Of a stretch of 64,000 bases of DNA, positions 46,559 through 55,200 are shown one piece after another. Under the pieces are notes generated by a model. It did not search any database. It was not told the DNA's origin and was given only the letters and a program-made list of their open reading frames with translations. Both the position numbers and the translations under genes were made by a program. Every line of letters begins with the position of its first letter. Within the stretch, counting starts at the first letter, position 1. The stretch covers positions 372,001 to 436,000 of the forward strand of contig NZ_AUXS01000075.1 of assembly GCF_001625565.1 (NCBI RefSeq), in the 5' to 3' direction. This DNA comes from Pseudoalteromonas luteoviolacea NCIMB 1944 (lineage in GTDB: Bacteria > Pseudomonadota > Gammaproteobacteria > Enterobacterales > Alteromonadaceae).

Positions 46559-48151
46559 ATGTCACAGAAGTATTATTTAAGAGAAAGTGTTTATGTTGAG
46601 CCATTAGTCAATAGTTGGTACGCATGGCCAAACCTTTTATCTCCGTTTCAGTATGCTCTATATATGAACAAAACTCACCTAAGGTTGATGAAGTCATTTG
46701 CCAATAACCATGAGTTACATATTATGGCAAACGAAAATAAGACCATCGCGGGTGGGGGGGAATTTGTCGATTGTAAAGCAGAGCAGCTAGAAGATATAAA
46801 ATCCCTGATCAATAAATTTGAAACAGAAGATGCGCTCTTTGGTGAGCTGGCTGATGCGCTGAAATCCCTCAACGCCATGCTCAAGCAACACGTCAGTGGT
46901 GAATCTTTAGAGCCGCTCTACAAACAGGTACCTGACCTTCTTAAAGGGTATGTGGAGCTGGTCATGGACAGTAACCACAACCCGAGTTTCCGTGTTATAG
47001 AGGGCTTGGTTTATCAAAGTGAATATTACAGAAAAGATCTGCAATCGGTGTCTTTAGGTGTCTTAAATGAGGAGATGGAAAGGCCGTTTGTTCTGAGCAC
47101 GCCAAGGCTACCAGATACGGACCATATCCATATCAGTGAACCCTTTGACAGTGAATTCTGGGATACCTTGTTTAAAACACGGACTCAGCCAATTTCTAAA
47201 CAAGACATTGAAGCCTTGTTTGAAGGCAAGCACTGTACAGGTGGCTTAAATATTTTCGAATTATTCACTACCGAAGCGCCAGCAGACAGAGCACAAGAGA
47301 TAGAGACAACATCTGTTAAATATATCGGTCATGCCGGTCTACTGTTACAGACAAAAAATGTATCCATATTAGTTGATCCCGTTGTGGCCAATATCACATC
47401 AAAAAATCGCGAGCAAGCGATTGGCTTTGCGCAACTGCCGGAAAAAATAGATTACATTTGCCTGACGCACAATCATTCAGATCACGTCAACTTAGAGACC
47501 TTATTACAGCTTCGACACAAGACAAGTCGTATCCTAGTTCCTAAAAACAATGGCGGTTCATTGTTAGACCCATCGCTCAAAATGATCCTCAGACAATTAA
47601 AGTTTGATGTAATTGAAATTGATGATTTAGAGGTGATTGATGTTCCTGACGGCAGCATTACTGGCATTCCGTTTTTGGGTGAGCATGGTGATTTGAATAT
47701 AAGAAGTAAGACGGGCTGGCTATTCCAGCTTAACGGTAAAAAAATATATGCCGGTGCTGACTCTTCTAACCTAGAACCCATCATGTATGAAAAGCTAAGC
47801 GCTTATTTTGGGGAATTAGACTTAATGGCAATTGGCATGGAATGTGTCGGTGCGCCGTTTACATGGCTATATGGGGCTCTATTCACAGAAGCTGTGCCAA
47901 GAAATATAAAAGAGTCACGCCGACTCAATGGCAGTAGTTTTGAAACGGCATCTCAAATCACCAATGCATTGAAACCTAAAAATGTGTGGATTTACGCTTT
48001 AGGTTTGGAGCCTTGGTACAACTACTTTATGGGCCTTGATTATAGCGATGACTCTGAGCAGATAGTGCAATCAATGCAAATGGTGGAATTTTGTCAGGCA
48101 CAAGGTATTCCTGTTGAGCGTTTATGCGGCAAAAGTGAAATTAAGTTTTAG
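46559..48151 (+). CDS. CmlA-type diiron amino-acid beta-hydroxylase (metallo-beta-lactamase fold), copy 2
   Basis: 530 residues, clearly paralogous to the hydroxylase gene near 4 kb over its full length. Seen: HNHSDH with His304, His306, Asp308 and His309; Glu375 in PFLGEHGDLNIRSK; GADSSN; GMECVGAPFTWLYGALF; ESRRLNGSS. These are the diiron ligands and framework of CmlA-type oxygenases, which act on carrier-bound amino acids. I prefer ATG 46559: AAAGAG lies 6 nt upstream and MSQKYYLRESVYVEPL aligns with the start of copy 1. ATG 46553 is an in-frame alternative. It follows NRPS4 and a hairpin, and the stop overlaps the ribosome site of the next gene. A seven-G tract lies at 46754-46760. The two copies probably serve different carrier-bound residues, since they sit beside different synthetases; this is inference. 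Confidence 0.88.
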   Translation: MSQKYYLRESVYVEPLVNSWYAWPNLLSPFQYALYMNKTHLRLMKSFANNHELHIMANENKTIAGGGEFVDCKAEQLEDIKSLINKFETEDALFGELADALKSLNAMLKQHVSGESLEPLYKQVPDLLKGYVELVMDSNHNPSFRVIEGLVYQSEYYRKDLQSVSLGVLNEEMERPFVLSTPRLPDTDHIHISEPFDSEFWDTLFKTRTQPISKQDIEALFEGKHCTGGLNIFELFTTEAPADRAQEIETTSVKYIGHAGLLLQTKNVSILVDPVVANITSKNREQAIGFAQLPEKIDYICLTHNHSDHVNLETLLQLRHKTSRILVPKNNGGSLLDPSLKMILRQLKFDVIEIDDLEVIDVPDGSITGIPFLGEHGDLNIRSKTGWLFQLNGKKIYAGADSSNLEPIMYEKLSAYFGELDLMAIGMECVGAPFTWLYGALFTEAVPRNIKESRRLNGSSFETASQITNALKPKNVWIYALGLEPWYNYFMGLDYSDDSEQIVQSMQMVEFCQAQGIPVERLCGKSEIKF

Positions 48152-48160
48152 GAGATAAAC

Positions 48161-49132
48161 ATGGGATTGATGTCAATGAATGACTTAGTTGAAGTTGAAG
48201 GTCAACCACTTGTACTCAACGTGGACTTGCAAGGCGAAAAAACCTTGGATTGGGCACAGAGAAATCGCGACGAACTAGAATCGTTGGTGGCAACCAATGG
48301 CGCAGTGTTAATCAAAGGCTTGAAGGTGGTCAGTACTGGGCAATTTTCAAAATTGTTGCAAACCATTTTTCAAGGGCCGCTGCTAGAGTATCAATATCGC
48401 TCAACTCCAAGGACAGGGTTGAAGGGCAATATCTATACGGCCACTGAATATCACGCCAGTGAAACTATTTTACAGCACAATGAAAATGCTTATTCAAATG
48501 AGTGGCCATTGCGACTCGGTTTTTTGTGCATGCAAGCATCGCCAGTAGGTGGGGAAACGCCGATTGCAGATAGCTGCAAGTTATATGATCTAATTCCACA
48601 AGAGATAAGAGACAAGTTTGAGTCCAAGCAGCTTAAATATGTCAGGAACTACTCAGATGTCGATTTGCCTTGGCAAGAAGTGTTTCAAACATCCGACAAG
48701 GGAGAAGTGGAAGCATTTTGTCGTCAAAAGAACATCGATTTTGAGTGGTTACCCGGTGATAGATTGCGAACTTGGCAGATAAATCCTGCATCAATTGTCC
48801 ACCCGGTTTCAGGCAAAAAAGTGTGGTTTAACCAGGCCCATTTATTTCATGTTTCTAGCCTTGGTAAAGATATGAAGGAAAGCCTGATCAATAGCTTGGG
48901 TAAAGAATTTTTACCGAGAAATGTGTACTTTGGCGATGGCAGTGAAATTGATGAGTCTGAGTTACAGCTGATCCGCGACTTGAACCAAGATTTGCGAATT
49001 AAGTTTAAGTGGGAAAAGCATAACTTGATGTTAATTGATAATACGCGGTTTAGTCATGGCAGAGAGCCGTATGAGGGAAATAGGAAAATCCTCGTAGGCA
49101 TGTCAGCACCTTCGGGTTTTCAATCTGTTTAA
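48161..49132 (+). CDS. SyrP-like TauD-family Fe(II)/2-oxoglutarate hydroxylase
   Basis: 323 residues. Seen: TPRTG, then ATEYHASE, then HNEN giving the HxE iron pair His106/Glu108; VGGETPIADS; WFNQAHLFHVS; and near the C-terminus FSHGREPY with the third ligand His299 and the 2-oxoglutarate-binding Arg nearby. This set is typical of SyrP and related enzymes that hydroxylate the beta-carbon of carrier-bound aspartate in NRPS pathways, not of taurine catabolism. GGAG overlapping the previous stop is 5-6 nt from the ATG, so it is cotranscribed with the CmlA-type gene. An aspartate-like A domain (A3 of NRPS4) is a natural partner, giving a beta-hydroxyaspartyl residue, a common iron ligand. Family is firm; substrate is inference. 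Confidence 0.87.
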   Translation: MGLMSMNDLVEVEGQPLVLNVDLQGEKTLDWAQRNRDELESLVATNGAVLIKGLKVVSTGQFSKLLQTIFQGPLLEYQYRSTPRTGLKGNIYTATEYHASETILQHNENAYSNEWPLRLGFLCMQASPVGGETPIADSCKLYDLIPQEIRDKFESKQLKYVRNYSDVDLPWQEVFQTSDKGEVEAFCRQKNIDFEWLPGDRLRTWQINPASIVHPVSGKKVWFNQAHLFHVSSLGKDMKESLINSLGKEFLPRNVYFGDGSEIDESELQLIRDLNQDLRIKFKWEKHNLMLIDNTRFSHGREPYEGNRKILVGMSAPSGFQSV

Positions 49133-49143
49133 TAGGTCAGAAT

Positions 49144-50529
49144 ATGGGAATTAAACCTCTGAAAATTAGATCCAAAAAATTAAAAGCGTGTACCGTAGCT
49201 GCGGGATTATCTGTTGTGGCACCTGTGTATAGCGCAAGTTTTTCTGAGATCCATCACTGTTATGTCAATAAACATAGTGCAGGCTCTAGTATTCAAATTA
49301 CCAAGGGCAATCAAGTGTTGTATAGAGGGGCGGTTGGACTCGCAAATGTCTCTACCAAAGAGCCTCTTGGTCAAAAAAGCGTGTTTGATATTGGTTCGAT
49401 AACAAAGACTTATACCGCTGTGGCTGTTTTGCTTCTCAGCGAAGAAAAAAAGATCAACCTAGATACGCCACTTGGCACCTATGTCAAGTCAATCCCAAAA
49501 GAGTATCAACATGCAACGGTTGCCCAAATATTGTCACACATAGCGGGTTTTCCTGATTACTTAAGTGACTCTAGAGTATGGGGGTTGTGGCACCGAGATA
49601 GGGGGCTTGACCGTGTTATTAAAAGTATCACAAGACGTAAACCCTACCAAGAGCCTTTGAATAGCTACGAGTATTCAAATACCGGCTACATACTGTTGGG
49701 TAAGCTTATAGAGAAAGTATCCGGTCAAACTTATCGTGAATTTTTAGAGCAGCGAATATTTAAGCCCTTAAAGCTAAACAACACTTATGTTTTTGAACAG
49801 CCATCTAAACATAAAACGGTTGGCTATTTTTCAGCGCCTAACGCCCCTAAGAAGTTATATTACCCAGAAAAAGTAAGTAGGACCTGGATGCATGCTGCAG
49901 GTGCAATTTCAGCCACAGTTTCAGATCTGAGTCAGTTTTATATGAGCCTGCACAAAGGCGAAATTCTATCCGAATCTTCTTACTTGAGGATGATGAGAAG
50001 AGCAAAATTAAGCGATGGCACAGAAATCGACTATGGCTTGGGTATCAATATTAATGATGTACTTGGAGTGCCAACTCTTTTTCACGAAGGCCGTGTGCCA
50101 GGCTATGCGTCATGGAGTGCGTATTTCAAAGAGTTAGATATTCATGCTGTCGGCCTTTCTAACGATGAGGGAATTCACCCAGGCCCGGCAACTTTGCATA
50201 TGGTGGCTGAGTACACCAAGCTACTGCCTGCCAGAGTCAGCCTCGCAGATAAGCCAGCAGAAATTGCGCTGTTGGGTCACTATCAAAAAACCGATGGGGA
50301 GCGGTTTGAGATTAAACGCAGTGGCGCTGATTTAATTTTGGTTGAAAAGGGCGGTGAAGAAGTCATCGAGTTAAGAGAAAACAACTCTTATAGCCACAAG
50401 TGCAGTGGGAACTTTTTTACCCTCGAAAACAATGGCGGTGAGGCTGTGCTGATGTTTACCGATCTGTATAGAGGTCAAAGTACCTACGCCAAGAGAGTTT
50501 CGCAACAAAGTGCTCAGGCAGGTTCTTAG
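49144..50529 (+). CDS. Secreted SxxK serine hydrolase (class C beta-lactamase/ClbP-like family)
   Basis: 461 residues. A basic N-terminus and hydrophobic stretch ending VVAPVYSA predict a signal peptide cleaved before about residue 31, so the enzyme acts in the periplasm. Seen: GSITK with nucleophile Ser85 and Lys88; YSN at Tyr177; a third motif HEG at 314; and a C-terminal beta-rich domain from about 375. This is the fold of class C beta-lactamases, D-peptidases, esterases and the prodrug peptidase ClbP. It lacks the C-terminal membrane helices of ClbP. ATG 49144 is 11 bp after the hydroxylase stop with AGG upstream, so it is the last gene of the long operon before a gap. It may trim the exported peptide, hydrolyse an ester, or protect the producer; the sequence does not decide between these. 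Confidence 0.82.
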   Translation: MGIKPLKIRSKKLKACTVAAGLSVVAPVYSASFSEIHHCYVNKHSAGSSIQITKGNQVLYRGAVGLANVSTKEPLGQKSVFDIGSITKTYTAVAVLLLSEEKKINLDTPLGTYVKSIPKEYQHATVAQILSHIAGFPDYLSDSRVWGLWHRDRGLDRVIKSITRRKPYQEPLNSYEYSNTGYILLGKLIEKVSGQTYREFLEQRIFKPLKLNNTYVFEQPSKHKTVGYFSAPNAPKKLYYPEKVSRTWMHAAGAISATVSDLSQFYMSLHKGEILSESSYLRMMRRAKLSDGTEIDYGLGININDVLGVPTLFHEGRVPGYASWSAYFKELDIHAVGLSNDEGIHPGPATLHMVAEYTKLLPARVSLADKPAEIALLGHYQKTDGERFEIKRSGADLILVEKGGEEVIELRENNSYSHKCSGNFFTLENNGGEAVLMFTDLYRGQSTYAKRVSQQSAQAGS

Positions 50530-50970
50530 CAGAAGCAGACTTTAAAAATACGTTGAAGTGGCTGTAGAGTTTCAATGTCACTATGTTTGCAATATGTTGA
50601 TATTGAGAACTTTATAGCGCGCTTTATGAAAAGTCGTGGTCGAGCCGATAACACCAAAAGGTTAAAAGTAGGTGCATACACCACGTTGGGCAAATAAATA
50701 TTAACGATAAAAATTGAACTGAAAATTTAGCAATAAGTGAAAAAGTAGGGAGCTTTTTTATTTAGTGTCAAACATCTCTAAGGCGATTGACTAGGAAGGG
50801 GCCTTTTTGGTGACGACATAATTTAGTTTGAAAAGGCAGCGGCACAGCTTAGTTGTGCTTAGGCGACGTATTTTGCGCATTGTGTGCATTTTACCAAGTT
50901 TTATGCCGAAGTTGGGCTGAAATTAATTTGCTAACTTAACCAAAAATAACGAATAAAAAAGAGGTTATAG
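50530..50970. other. 441-bp gap: no convincing gene
   Basis: AT-rich sequence between the serine hydrolase and the PhyH-family gene. It holds one short open frame (50575-50697, 40 codons, ending AYTTLGK) without a good ribosome site or recognisable family; it could be a remnant. A weak A/T stem (AAAAAG/CTTTTT, 50740-50758) and a short GCACAG/TTGTGC inverted repeat near 50850 are visible. I could not place a promoter with confidence, but the break in an otherwise tightly packed operon makes a promoter for the PhyH gene likely. Confidence 0.5.
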
Positions 50971-51738
50971 ATGAATTTAGAAGTGCTAAACGTAAAGGAT
51001 AGTGGGTTCAGCAAGCTGGGGCCGGTATTTAGTGAAAAAGAGATAAACCAAATATCTAAGGCGGTTTCTGAGTACTCTAAGAAGTTTAGTGAAGGGGTTG
51101 TTTTTGAAGAGGGTACGGACACCATCAGAGCGATACACGGTCCACACCTGTATGACTCTTTTTTCAGAGACATAGCCCAAGATAAAAGACTTGTCAGCTT
51201 TGCACAAAAGGTGTTGGGTGAACAGGTTTACGTTCATCAGTTTAAAATAAATCAAAAATTGGCTTTTGAAGGGGCCAACTGGCCATGGCACCAGGACTTT
51301 ATCTTTTGGCAGAAGTTTGACCATATTGAACATCCAAATATGGTGAATATTGCCATTCCTCTTGATGAAGTGAATATGCTTAACGGACCGCTTTGCATTG
51401 TCCTTGGCAGCCATAAACTCGGTAATGTATCTGAATCTATTAGCGGTAATAGTAGTAATGTATGGCAGGAAAACGTGTCATCTAATCTCACGTTCCAAGT
51501 CAAAAAGTCTTTTATGCAAGACGTATTATCCGATGGTGAATATGAGTTTGTCACTTGCGCAGCTGGTGAAGGGTTTGCTTTTGATCCTCAGGTCATACAC
51601 GCATCGTCAAATAATATGTCAGCTTCTGACAGAAGGATCATGATTATTACCTACAATGCGGTTTCCAATGTACCTAAAAAACTGTCTAGTAGGCCAGGCT
51701 TCTTAAGTGCACGTAGTTTTGAGCCAATAGACATTTAA
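50971..51738 (+). CDS. Phytanoyl-CoA dioxygenase (PhyH) family Fe(II)/2-oxoglutarate oxygenase
   Basis: 255 residues. Seen: WPWHQDFIFW giving the iron pair His107/Asp109; NMVNIAIPLDEVNMLNGPL; VLGSHK; and a distal VIHASSNN with His210 followed by DRRIMIITYNAV, which supplies the 2-oxoglutarate Arg. HxD with Asp retained indicates a hydroxylase rather than a halogenase, where Asp becomes Gly or Ala. The ATG has AAGAGG about 9 nt upstream. The gene stands alone between two gaps, inside the cluster and on the same strand. In NRPS clusters this family hydroxylates free or carrier-bound amino acids; substrate unknown. Confidence 0.85.
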   Translation: MNLEVLNVKDSGFSKLGPVFSEKEINQISKAVSEYSKKFSEGVVFEEGTDTIRAIHGPHLYDSFFRDIAQDKRLVSFAQKVLGEQVYVHQFKINQKLAFEGANWPWHQDFIFWQKFDHIEHPNMVNIAIPLDEVNMLNGPLCIVLGSHKLGNVSESISGNSSNVWQENVSSNLTFQVKKSFMQDVLSDGEYEFVTCAAGEGFAFDPQVIHASSNNMSASDRRIMIITYNAVSNVPKKLSSRPGFLSARSFEPIDI

Positions 51739-51780
51739 TACACATCAATATTATCAATCTGCATGACGCATATTTTGGTT

Positions 51781-51837
51781 GCTACTTTGAAAACTTAATG
51801 AAGTAGCAGAGCGGCTTTGAACTGTGTTCAAAGTCGC
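51781..51837. terminator. Tandem stem-loops after the PhyH gene (possible terminator or processing element)
   Basis: First stem: GCTACTT with AAGTAGC (51781-51787/51801-51807), 13-base loop. Second stem: GCGGCTTTGAAC with GTTCAAAGTCGC (51811-51822/51826-51837), 12 pairs with one G-T wobble and a 3-base loop. No T-run follows the second stem, so this is not a textbook Rho-independent terminator. The strength of the second stem and its place 70 bases after a stop codon still suggest RNA end formation or protection. Confidence 0.45.
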
Positions 51838-51951
51838 TGAAAAAGTATGTTTAATTTCGATAAAGAAATGACCGTTCTAAGTAGATGGCATGTCACTCAA
51901 ATATAAATGAGCGATATGCATTGATAGTGTTGGTGGGTGTAACTTTCCTAC

Positions 51952-51991
51952 AGTGGCCTTATTGGTACTCGGCCACTTCTTACTTATTTTC
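51952..51991 (+). terminator. Candidate Rho-independent terminator in the gap
   Basis: AGTGGCC and GGCCACT form a 7-bp perfect stem with a 12-base loop, followed by a T-rich stretch TCTTACTTATTTT. This is the best terminator shape in the gap. It would isolate the NRPS5 transcript from the genes upstream. Confidence 0.45.
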
Positions 51992-52256
51992 TGTACATGC
52001 CATAGGGCAAGAAGCATCAATGGCAAGTACCAAGGATTGTTCAATCATAAAGTAGATACCCCAACAGAAAGTAATTGTTGCCGTGTTTTGGTCTAGAACA
52101 ACAGCTTCAAAACAGTGCATTTAGGCTGTTTGCAAGTTTAGCGCTGTTGGGAAGCTAAGGTTATTGAGCTAGGTAACTTGGTGTTGGGAGGCTTGAGGGA
52201 AAGCGCGTTTAATTTGATCTCAGATTGAAATAAGCATCAAAAGTTTTGAGGTAAAA

Positions 52257-55200
52257 GTGAAGGAAGTATATTCAAAAATTACAAAGCTGGGCGTGAGTAT
52301 TTATTTAGACGATGGGGTTTTGAAAGCCAAAGCGCCCAAGGGCAGAATAAGCCCTGAAATTGCTCAGCTAATTAAAGATAATAAAAATCAATTGATTGAC
52401 TATCTAACGGACAAGACCTTAGACAAAAGAATAAAAAAAATAGCACGAGGCGATTTAGCACAGCAGCTGCATCCGACGTCTTTCGCTCAACAGGGTTTGT
52501 GGCTCATTGATAAACTTCACGGGGGGTCTTCACAATATAATATGTCGGTCTCATATGAGGTGACACCGAGTTTGGACATTGCTGTAATGCAGCAAGTATT
52601 CAAGACCATTGTCAACAGACATGAAGTACTCAGAACTGTTTACATTGAGCAGGATGGTGAAGTTAAACAGTTAATTCGCCCCAATTTTGCAGTCGACTTT
52701 GAATTAACTTGTGAAGATTTAACTCAGTATAGTGAGGAAAAGCAACGGCAGTTGGTCAGCCAGTTGGCCGCGCAAGCGCAACAAAAAGCGTTCAATTTGT
52801 CAGAGGATCTGATGTTACGTGTAAGCTACTTCAAAACGGATCTGGCTTACGCTGTATTGACGTTGAGTATGCATCATATTGCATCAGATGGTTGGTCCAT
52901 AGATGTGTTGGCGAAAGAGTTTTTTACTCTGTACCAGGCATTGATTGAAGGCAATAAAGCGCCATTACCAGAGTTAGAAATTCAGTATGTAGACTATGCA
53001 TACTGGCAGCGTGAGTCGCTATCCAACAAGCGCTTGGATAAACAAATAGACTATTGGACTCAGCAATTACATGATCTGCCTGTGGTGCACAATTTACCAC
53101 TATGCCACCCTAGGCCTGCGGTAAAGCAATATGTAGGTGGTATAATTCGAGACACAGTGCCTGCACCGATAAGTAATAATTTACACGCTCTAGCAAAACA
53201 AAATGGCATGACACCATTTATGTTGTTACACAGTGCATTGTCACTGATGTTTGCTCGGCACAGTAATAGCGCTGATATTATCATAGGTACTCCAGTGGCA
53301 AATCGGGCTCAAAAAGAATTGGCCTCATTGATCGGATTCTTTGTGAATACCTTGGTGTTGCGAGTCGATACAAACCAAGATTCACTTGCCAGCTATTTTG
53401 AACATATCAAGCAAGTTCACCAACAGGCGCAGGCAAATCAAGATGTGTCGCTAGAGCAACTCGCCGAATCGCTAAATATTTCAAGAAGCACCAGCCACAG
53501 CCCACTATTTCAAATTGCGATGACAGTTAACAATGACAACTTTGGCAATGGCGCTGATGGGTTAAACGAATCGTTGGCTGGTGTGACTATTAGACGATGC
53601 CAATTCGACTCAGTGTTGGCTAAGTTTGATTTGAGTGTAGAGCTCAATATTAACGAGCAAGGTATGGAAGTAAGCTGGATTTATGACGCAAGCCTATTTT
53701 CAGAGCAGGCAGTCAAGAGATTCAACAAGCACTTTTGTCGTTTACTCACTGAACTGAGTAGCGTATCCAACTTGCGCATTTCTCCACATGATGTGCCCAT
53801 GCTCGATGAGCAAGAAACTCACTACCTAGTAACCGAGCTCAATGCCACCGAGCTGGAGTATCCTCATGCGCCATTTATTCATGAGTTAATAGAACAGCAA
53901 GCACAAATTCGGCCAAATAGTGTTGCTTTGATATTTGCAACACAAAGTATGACGTACAAAGAACTTAACGAGCGCGCCAACCAACTCGCCCATTATTTGG
54001 TCCACAAGCATGACGTAAAACCAAACACACTGATTGGACTGTGCGCTGAGCGTTCATTGGAAATGATAATAGGAATATTGGGGATTTTGAAAGCTGGGGG
54101 GGCCTACATTCCACTAGACCCGAGTTATCCTCGAACGCGGCTCGAGTATATGTTTGAGGATGCTTCGCTGGCGACCATTGTTAGCCATCGACAAGCGCAC
54201 TACGCGCTAACAGGCTTTTCTGGAGATGTTATCGATTTGGACGATGTGCAGCTGTATAGTCACTATAGCACTCAAAATATTGCCAAAGAAACGCTGGGCT
54301 TAAACAATCACCACCTTGCGTATGTGGTGTATACCTCTGGCTCTACAGGGAAGCCAAAGGGGGTGATGATTTCCCATGCGGGCCTGACAAATACCATGTT
54401 GTATAGTACGACATGCCCACCATTTAACGGCGGGCCGGACGATGTATTTTATCAGGCCACCTCCATTGCATTTGATGCGGCAATATGGCTCTACTGGTGT
54501 GCTTTGGCATCTGGTTCGAAATTGAGATTGGCCTCATCTTTGGACTTTCAAAAAGAATTGGAATCTTACGCTGATGTCACCCATTTATTTATGACACCCT
54601 CTATCCTCGAAGCTATAAAGCCAGATACTTATCAATCTCTTAAAGTAGTCGCGACGGGTGGGGAAAGCTGCTCTTTAGAGTTAGTCAAAAAATGGCGAGC
54701 GCTAGGTGTCCAATTTTACAATTACTACGGCCCTACTGAAATCACGATATACAGTTCACGAGGAAATGTTACCCATGGTGAACAAATCCATATTGGATGT
54801 GCCAATGCGAATGTGCAGTATTTTATTTTGGACCGACAGCAGCGGTTGCTGCCCTACGGTGCGATAGGCGAATTGTATATTGGTGGCAAAGGGGTGGCGC
54901 GAGGCTATCTCAACTTGCCGACATTGACCCAACAACGTTTTATCCCAAATCCATTTTATGATCATAACAACTCTGCTAGCTCCGAGCGTTTGTATCGCAC
55001 TGGGGACTTGGTGCGCTATCTGGATGATGGAAATCTGGTATTTGTTGGAAGAGAAGATCAGCAAGTTAAAATACGCGGATTTCGATTAGAGTTGGGAGAT
55101 GTTGAGGCACATTTGACTGATCACCCGGATATTGATTCAGCATTGGTCATAGCTTCAGAGTTGGCTGGGGAACTGCAGCTTATCGGGTATATCAAACCTG

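Larger units (their letters stand above)
51739..52256. other. 518-bp gap with three hairpins, no convincing gene
   Basis: Non-coding on present evidence. It begins with two stem-loops just after the PhyH stop and holds a third near 51952. A 46-codon open frame on the - strand (51980-52120) has no recognisable features. The last 40 bases carry the NRPS5 ribosome site (GAGGT). A promoter for NRPS5 is expected here, but I see no confident -35/-10 pair. Confidence 0.5.

Noticed and set aside
48161..49132. Taurine dioxygenase
   Set aside because: The motif set matches SyrP-type NRPS hydroxylases, and the gene sits in the NRPS operon.
49144..50529. Ordinary AmpC-type beta-lactamase
   Set aside because: It shares only the general SxxK/YxN fold, has a C-terminal extra domain, and sits in a biosynthetic operon; a lactamase role is not supported.
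51980..52120. 46-codon frame on the - strand
   Set aside because: No ribosome site, no recognisable family, and it ends inside a hairpin; random occurrence is likely.
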